From a bacterium (lineage in GTDB: Bacteria; Elusimicrobiota; Elusimicrobia; Elusimicrobiales; UBA9959), in NCBI GenBank assembly GCA_021812825.1, contig JAKAMO010000044.1, positions 1 to 20,457 of the forward strand: DNA of 20,457 bases. Reading direction: 5' to 3'. The notes under the pieces are model-generated. The model was not told the DNA's origin and searched no databases. It worked only from the letters and a program-made list of their open reading frames with translations. The translations under genes and the position numbers were made by a program. This document shows, one piece after another, positions 13,203-20,457 of this stretch. Position 1 is the first letter of the stretch; each line of letters starts with the position of its first letter.

Positions 13203-14350
13203 AAACATTTTGTCTTTTTTACCAACCGGCATTTGCATCCCGGAGCAGGTTCCTGATGGTATTCAAAGTAGTGCTCATGTCCATTTTTGCAGTTCCCATG
13301 CTGATGATCCGTGTGAATCTCGGAGGGAGGAGGCTCCGGACATGGGGAACAAGGCTTCTCAGCCGGAGGAACTGCCGGATGCGGGACAGGAGGCAGAGGG
13401 ACTGGAATTGGAGTCGGAATCGGAACAATTGGCCTGGAGTCTGAAATAGCGCAGGTTTCATTTCCCAAACCAGAATTCCGAGCAAAAACGTCTCCAACAG
13501 TTCCTTTCTGCTGGTTAAAAAATGTGATTAGCGGCGCGGCCGCTTTAACGTTTTCCGGCTCTTTCTGGTCCTTCTTCCACGGGCTGGCTATCTCCTCGTA
13601 GTAGCCGTCGCCCTGCACGTAATAGACGCTGGTGCCGGTGACTTCCTTCAGAACGGTGGACATCTTCCAGGTCAGTTTGAGCTGCATGGCCGCCACCGGG
13701 GACTTGTCGGTGCCCACGTTGGCTATGGTCGAATCCGGCACCTGGGCCGACATGTCGAAGCGGTAACCCCAGCCCACGGTGATAGAGGTGGGGATCACGG
13801 CCACGCCGGTCAGGAACTTGCCCACGCCCTTATAGGAGCCGCTATAGGTATAGGAGACCTTGTACTTGCAGTCTATCATCGTGGAGCCGTAGAGATTCGC
13901 CGCGTAGAAGCCGTAGACGTAGGTCTTGGGCTTGGTCCACTGGGCCAGCTGGGTGGCGGAGGTCACGCCGTCCGGGTAGGCGGTGGCGTACTTGGTGTCT
14001 ATGTTGGCCACCGGCTTGCCGTCCTTTACTATCTCCCAGAGCTTTGAGGCTATATTGACTATTTTCTCAACGCTGACCAGAACGCTGTTCAGGTCCTTGG
14101 GGGGCTCTTCCTGCAACCGGACATAACTCATGTCCGGTTCTTCCTTCACTTCCTGCAGCGTCACGCGGACGGAGCCGGTGCTGATGATGAAATAGTCCGG
14201 GTACTTCTTGGCCCATTCTTTCTGGTAGGCGGTGAATCCTGCGGAATCCTGCGGGGTATCCCTGACCGTGAGGTCCTGGGCTGAGGCCGTCAAGGCGCAA
14301 ACGAGGACGGTGGCCATCAGCGCGGAGAAGGAGGAGAGGTATTTATACAT
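13199..14350 (-). CDS. Exported protein, paralogue B, with Cys/His-rich C-terminal tail
   Basis: This 383-residue protein has a signal peptide (about 1-24, ending TASAQ). Its domain at about 86-257 is shared with the 12766-11933 product (KIVNIASKLWEIV, PVANIDTKYATA, GKFLTGVAVIPTSIT, VPDSTIANVGTDKSPVAAMQ, VYYVQGDGYYEEI). After about residue 280 it diverges. A proline ladder (IVPIPTPIPVPLPPVPHPAV) leads to CSPCPEPPPSEIH, then HxHG, Cys354, GHEHYFEYHQEP (358-369) and GCKC near the end. The tail has six Cys and seven or so His, so metal binding or disulfides are plausible. GC falls where the tail begins (40 of 60 at 13681-13740, 27 of 60 at 13441-13500, 25 of 60 at 13261-13320). It is first in the operon, with AAAGGAG before ATG 14350. 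It may be a toxin-type exchangeable tip. Confidence 0.82.
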   Translation of the reverse strand: MYKYLSSFSALMATVLVCALTASAQDLTVRDTPQDSAGFTAYQKEWAKKYPDYFIISTGSVRVTLQEVKEEPDMSYVRLQEEPPKDLNSVLVSVEKIVNIASKLWEIVKDGKPVANIDTKYATAYPDGVTSATQLAQWTKPKTYVYGFYAANLYGSTMIDCKYKVSYTYSGSYKGVGKFLTGVAVIPTSITVGWGYRFDMSAQVPDSTIANVGTDKSPVAAMQLKLTWKMSTVLKEVTGTSVYYVQGDGYYEEIASPWKKDQKEPENVKAAAPLITFFNQQKGTVGDVFARNSGLGNETCAISDSRPIVPIPTPIPVPLPPVPHPAVPPAEKPCSPCPEPPPSEIHTDHQHGNCKNGHEHYFEYHQEPAPGCKCRLVKKTKCL

Positions 14351-14384
14351 GCTGTGTACTCCTTTTTCCAGTTCTTACACTTAA

Positions 14385-14390
14385 AGTATA
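14385..14390 (-). promoter_or_regulatory. -10 box of the exported-protein operon
   Basis: TATACT on the minus strand, 34 bases before the ATG at 14350. No clear -35 is seen upstream. Confidence 0.45.
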
Positions 14391-14415
14391 ACCCCGCCAG
14401 CAGATATCCATCACC

Positions 14416-14572
14416 GTCCAAAGGCCCAGGCTCGGCAACTATTTGGGCCCAGACCCTCCTGGGTCCTCTGGGTAAGATAAAAACAATGCAATACATTGTA
14501 AATACCGGGGAACTGGCGGAAAGCCCAGCGGAAAACTGCCGGTGCGGCCGGAAGCTTCTAGGTCCTTTGGCC
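14416..14572. repeat. Intergenic cluster of GGCC-type half sites
   Basis: The gap between the exported-protein operon and the oxidoreductase terminator holds GTCCAAAGGCCCAGG (14416-14430), TTGGGCCCAG, CCTGGGTCC, CTCTGGG and CTAGGTCCTTTGGCC (14558-14572). The first and last are imperfect inverted copies (11 of 15), and the last matches 5186-5200 with one change. No coding frame is supported here. Confidence 0.45.
14483..14499. promoter_or_regulatory. Short palindrome, possible operator
   Basis: ACAATG-CAATA-CATTGT, an AT-rich 6-bp inverted repeat with a 5-base centre, stands out within a GC-rich gap. It lies about 95 bases upstream of the -10 box of the exported-protein operon. Not matched to a known regulator. 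Confidence 0.3.
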
Positions 14573-14578
14573 TATGCG

Positions 14579-14611
14579 AAAAAAAGAGGGCGGACCAGGC
14601 GGTCCGCCCTC
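14579..14611 (-). terminator. Terminator of the pyruvate:ferredoxin oxidoreductase gene
   Basis: Read leftwards, a perfect 11-bp stem GAGGGCGGACC (14611-14601) with its complement at 14596-14586, a 4-base loop, then seven T. It lies 19 bases after the stop. Confidence 0.95.
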
Positions 14612-14629
14612 TTCTTCGGCCGCGGCTGT

Positions 14630-18223
<3,594 letters not shown>

Positions 18224-18290
18224 TATAATTGACTCCTTAAGGAAGTATCGCAAAGCTCGTCTAATGAAAGGCGGACCCTACCTAAGGAAT

Positions 18291-18299
18291 AGTATAGCA
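18291..18299 (-). promoter_or_regulatory. Extended -10 promoter of the oxidoreductase gene
   Basis: On the minus strand TGC followed by TATACT, an extended -10, just after the stop of the aldehyde dehydrogenase gene and 67 bases before the ATG at 18223. No terminator separates the two genes, so read-through is also possible. Confidence 0.5.
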
Positions 18300-18309
18300 T
18301 TTTGGGGTC

Positions 18310-19905
18310 CTACCGGAGGACGCCGTCCACCAGGCGCCTTATCCCCCTCGGGTTGGCTTCCTGGAGCTCTTCAGGCAGGCCGGGGGCTTCGAATCCCTGG
18401 AAACAGACGGGCCGGACATACCTGTAGATGGCGGCAGTCCCGACGCTGGTGAAGAAGCTGTGCGTGGTGGCGGGGTAAGGGCCGCCGTGGTGCAGGCTGG
18501 GGCAGGGCTCCAGCCCGGTGGGATAGCCGTTGCAGACAATGCGGCCGGCCTTGCGGCGCAGGGCCCGCAGCAGCGGGGCGCAGCGCCGCAGTTCCCCGGG
18601 GATGGCGTGGACGGTGGCCGTAAGGCTCCCCCTCATGCCGTCCGCGGCCTTGAGCATGGCCGCTTCGCTCCTGCAGCGGTAGACCACGGTGGCCGGGCCG
18701 AATACCTCCTCGCCGAGCTCCGGCCTGCGGTCTATCAGCGAGACATCGGCGGTAAAGATCCTGCAGACGGCCTTCTTAGGGCCCGCCTCCCCTTCCGGGG
18801 CCGCGGCCGCCAGGCGCACGTTCGGTATGGCGGCCAGCCTGGCCGTGCCGCGGTCATAGGCAGCCTGTATGCCGGCGTGCAGCATCGGGGCGGCCGGCAC
18901 GGCCCTGGCCCTGGCGCAGAGCGCGGCGAGGAAACGGGCGTAGCCGGGACAGTCTGCGGCTATTACCATGCCCGGGTTGGTGCAGTATTGTCCCACTCCG
19001 GTATTGAGCGAGCGGGCCAGGCCCTCGGCTATCTCCTCGGGGCGCGAATTCAGGGCGCCCGGCAGCAGGAACACCGGGTTCACGCTGCCCATCTCGGCGT
19101 AAACGGGTATGGGAACGGGGCGGGCGGCGGCCGCGTCGGCCAGGGCCCTGCCGCCGACCAGGGAACCGGTGAAGGCGACAGCGGCGGTGAGCGGATGTCT
19201 CACCAGGGCCAGCCCGGCCTCGAAACCGGAGGCCTGCAGCAGCGAGAACATCCCGGGCGGCAGGCCGGAGCGGCGCACCGCCTCCGCTATCACCCGGCCT
19301 ACCAGCTCGCAGGTGCCGGGATGGGCCGGGTGGCCTTTCACTATCACCGGGCAGCGCGCCGCGAAGGCCGCCACGGTATCGGTGCCGGCCACGGAGATGG
19401 CGAGCGGAAAGTTGCTGGCGCCGAAGACGGCTATGGGGCCTATCGGCATCATCATCGTCCGCAGGTCGGGCTTCGGCAGCGGCTTCCTGCCCGGGATGGC
19501 GCTGTCTATCCTGGCCTGCACCCAGGAGCCTTCGAGGATGAGCTCTGCGAAGACGCGGGCCTGCCCGGCGGTTCGGGACAGCTCCGACCTGAGCCTCTCG
19601 TAAGGAAGGCCGGTCTCGAGGTGCGCCCGCTCTATTATGGCCCCGGCGCAGGTTTCCAGGCCGGCCGCGACCCGCTTCAGCATCCCGGCTATCTTTCCGA
19701 CGGGCATGTCCTGCAGCTCGACGAAGGCCCGCTGCGCCGCCCTGAGGGCGCGGTCGGCCTCGGCCTGGCCCGCCTCGCGGAAAGTCCCGGGGAGACCGTT
19801 CCCGGTGGCGGGATCTACGCCGCGGAAGGTCTTTCCCCCGCTTCCCCGGGAGAACGAGCAGCCTATGATATGGGAACCGGTTATCCTGGCCGTATCTTTG
19901 CGCAT
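18310..19905 (-). CDS. NAD(P)-dependent aldehyde dehydrogenase, ketoglutarate-semialdehyde type
   Basis: This 531-residue enzyme resembles 2,5-dioxovalerate (alpha-ketoglutarate semialdehyde) dehydrogenases, which oxidise the semialdehyde to 2-oxoglutarate at the end of pentose, sugar-acid or hydroxyproline breakdown. Visible residues are oxyanion-hole Asn165 in GASNFPLA, cofactor Lys190 in VKGHPAHP, Glu271 in AEMGSVNPVF and catalytic Cys308 in GQYCTNPG. EEVFGPATVVY and the family-typical CNGYPTGLEPCPSLHHGGPY then TSVGTAAIYRYVRPVC follow. None of the usual upstream pathway genes (dehydratase, aldolase) is nearby, so the substrate is inferred only from similarity. The start at 19905 (MRKDTARITGSHIIG) has GGAGG upstream; the in-frame ATG at 19998 would add 31 residues across the promoter. 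Confidence 0.9.
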   Translation of the reverse strand: MRKDTARITGSHIIGCSFSRGSGGKTFRGVDPATGNGLPGTFREAGQAEADRALRAAQRAFVELQDMPVGKIAGMLKRVAAGLETCAGAIIERAHLETGLPYERLRSELSRTAGQARVFAELILEGSWVQARIDSAIPGRKPLPKPDLRTMMMPIGPIAVFGASNFPLAISVAGTDTVAAFAARCPVIVKGHPAHPGTCELVGRVIAEAVRRSGLPPGMFSLLQASGFEAGLALVRHPLTAAVAFTGSLVGGRALADAAAARPVPIPVYAEMGSVNPVFLLPGALNSRPEEIAEGLARSLNTGVGQYCTNPGMVIAADCPGYARFLAALCARARAVPAAPMLHAGIQAAYDRGTARLAAIPNVRLAAAAPEGEAGPKKAVCRIFTADVSLIDRRPELGEEVFGPATVVYRCRSEAAMLKAADGMRGSLTATVHAIPGELRRCAPLLRALRRKAGRIVCNGYPTGLEPCPSLHHGGPYPATTHSFFTSVGTAAIYRYVRPVCFQGFEAPGLPEELQEANPRGIRRLVDGVLR

Positions 19906-19968
19906 TTGTGAACGCCTCCGCGCCTCCGGCTCGCCCGCCGTGGCGGAATAAGGTGAACTTTGCTTTTT

Positions 19969-19998
19969 AGTATAATTAACATTACGGAACGCGCGCAA
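19969..19998 (-). promoter_or_regulatory. Promoter of the aldehyde dehydrogenase gene
   Basis: On the minus strand TTGCGC (19998-19993), 18 bases, TATACT (19974-19969). The -10 overlaps the plus-strand -10 of the NuoE-like gene. Confidence 0.5.
19971..19976 (+). promoter_or_regulatory. -10 box of the NuoE-like gene
   Basis: Consensus TATAAT, 45 bases before the ATG at 20022. No strong -35. It shares four bases with the divergent -10, so the two promoters cannot be occupied together. Confidence 0.5.
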
Positions 19999-20021
19999 CT
20001 CTCACTAAGGAGCCTGCCTCT

Positions 20022-20457
20022 ATGCAGAATTCAGCCATCATCAGCGAAGTGGACGCCATAGCCGCCAAGTACGGCGACAGAAAAGGCTCGCTTATCCCCC
20101 TTCTGCAGCTGATACAGAGCCGTTTCGGCTACCTTCCCCGCCCGGCCATAGAGAGGCTGGCGGAACGGATGGGCGTGGCCCCCGCCGAGATAATAGCGGT
20201 CTACTCTTTCTACGCGCAGTTCCGCACGACTCCGGTGGGCAAGCACCACATCAAGGTCTGCCACGGCACCGCCTGCCACGTGGCCGGCGCCGACAAGGTC
20301 AGCTCGGCGCTGCACGAGGAGCTCGGCATAGGCCACGGCCAGACAACCCCCGACGGCGAATTCTCCGTGGAGGACGTGGCCTGCCTGGGCTGCTGCAGCC
20401 TGGCGCCCGTGGTCATGGTGCAGGACGAGACCTACGGAGGCATTACGCCGGACAAGG
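20022..20457 (+). CDS. NuoE/HydC-like 2Fe-2S subunit, partial (C-terminus off right edge)
   Basis: The visible 145 residues match the thioredoxin-like 24-kDa subunit of complex I and of NAD-linked, electron-bifurcating hydrogenases. The N-terminal helical part reads LLQLIQSRFGYLPRPAIERLA, VAPAEIIAVYSFYAQFR. The 2Fe-2S ligands are Cys80 and Cys85 in CHGTAC and Cys121 and Cys125 in CLGCC. Only the last residues are missing. AAGGAG (20007-20012) precedes the ATG. Such genes are normally followed by a NuoF/HydB-type flavoprotein, which should lie beyond the edge. Given the pyruvate:ferredoxin oxidoreductase nearby, a hydrogenase or ferredoxin/NAD complex is plausible, but complex I cannot be excluded. 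Confidence 0.93.
   Translation, partial: MQNSAIISEVDAIAAKYGDRKGSLIPLLQLIQSRFGYLPRPAIERLAERMGVAPAEIIAVYSFYAQFRTTPVGKHHIKVCHGTACHVAGADKVSSALHEELGIGHGQTTPDGEFSVEDVACLGCCSLAPVVMVQDETYGGITPDK

Noticed and set aside
18460..19911. Plus-strand open frame of 483 codons antisense to the aldehyde dehydrogenase
   Set aside because: The dehydrogenase has all its catalytic motifs; this frame has none.

Overview
This GC-rich window (about two thirds GC in most genes) comes from a bacterium whose several exported proteins and one likely outer-membrane barrel suggest a Gram-negative envelope. A homodimer-type pyruvate:ferredoxin oxidoreductase and a NuoE/HydC-type 2Fe-2S subunit point to anaerobic or fermentative metabolism. 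Frequent ATA isoleucine codons, TTG starts and the gene mix recall Elusimicrobiota. That is an impression, not a demonstrated placement.

Layout. 1-915 (-): metallo-beta-lactamase/beta-CASP RNase, cut by the left edge. 1021-2938 (+): soluble NarL-type histidine kinase and response regulator, overlapping. 3057-5097 (+): ammonium transporter and a probable outer-membrane barrel, each ending in a strong terminator. 5276-9677: four exported hydrolases in alternating orientation (endonuclease I, M14 carboxypeptidase, endonuclease I paralogue, M28 aminopeptidase), which would release nucleotides and amino acids outside the cytoplasm. 9762-10056: a roughly 80-bp direct repeat beside tRNA-Asn(GTT), read leftwards. 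10129-11698 (+): compact operon of a lone PAS domain, a small proline-rich membrane protein and a CbpA-like DnaJ protein. 11699-11869: gene-free stretch with interleaved inverted repeats. 11933-14350 (-): three-gene operon of two paralogous exported proteins of unknown family flanking a small AT-rich gene. 14630-18223 (-): pyruvate:ferredoxin oxidoreductase. 18310-19905 (-): ketoglutarate-semialdehyde-type aldehyde dehydrogenase. 20022-20457 (+): NuoE/HydC-like subunit, cut by the right edge.

The most interesting locus is 12780-14350. The upstream exported protein shares a roughly 170-residue domain with its paralogue but carries a unique proline-rich, Cys/His-rich C-terminal tail. The DNA drops from about 67% to about 42% GC at the start of the tail. 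The next gene (about 32-38% GC) starts at an ATGA overlap and encodes a small cytosolic protein that looks like an immunity protein. This is the layout of a polymorphic toxin with an exchangeable tip and a linked immunity gene. No toxin activity is demonstrated by sequence alone.

Other points: a 28-bp near-perfect palindrome between promoter and ribosome binding site of the first endonuclease; EF-hand-like Asp loops just before the catalytic NAEH of both endonucleases; three genes whose -10 box lies so close to the ATG that the mRNAs may be leaderless; and a shared 15-mer in two intergenic clusters rich in GGCC-type half sites.
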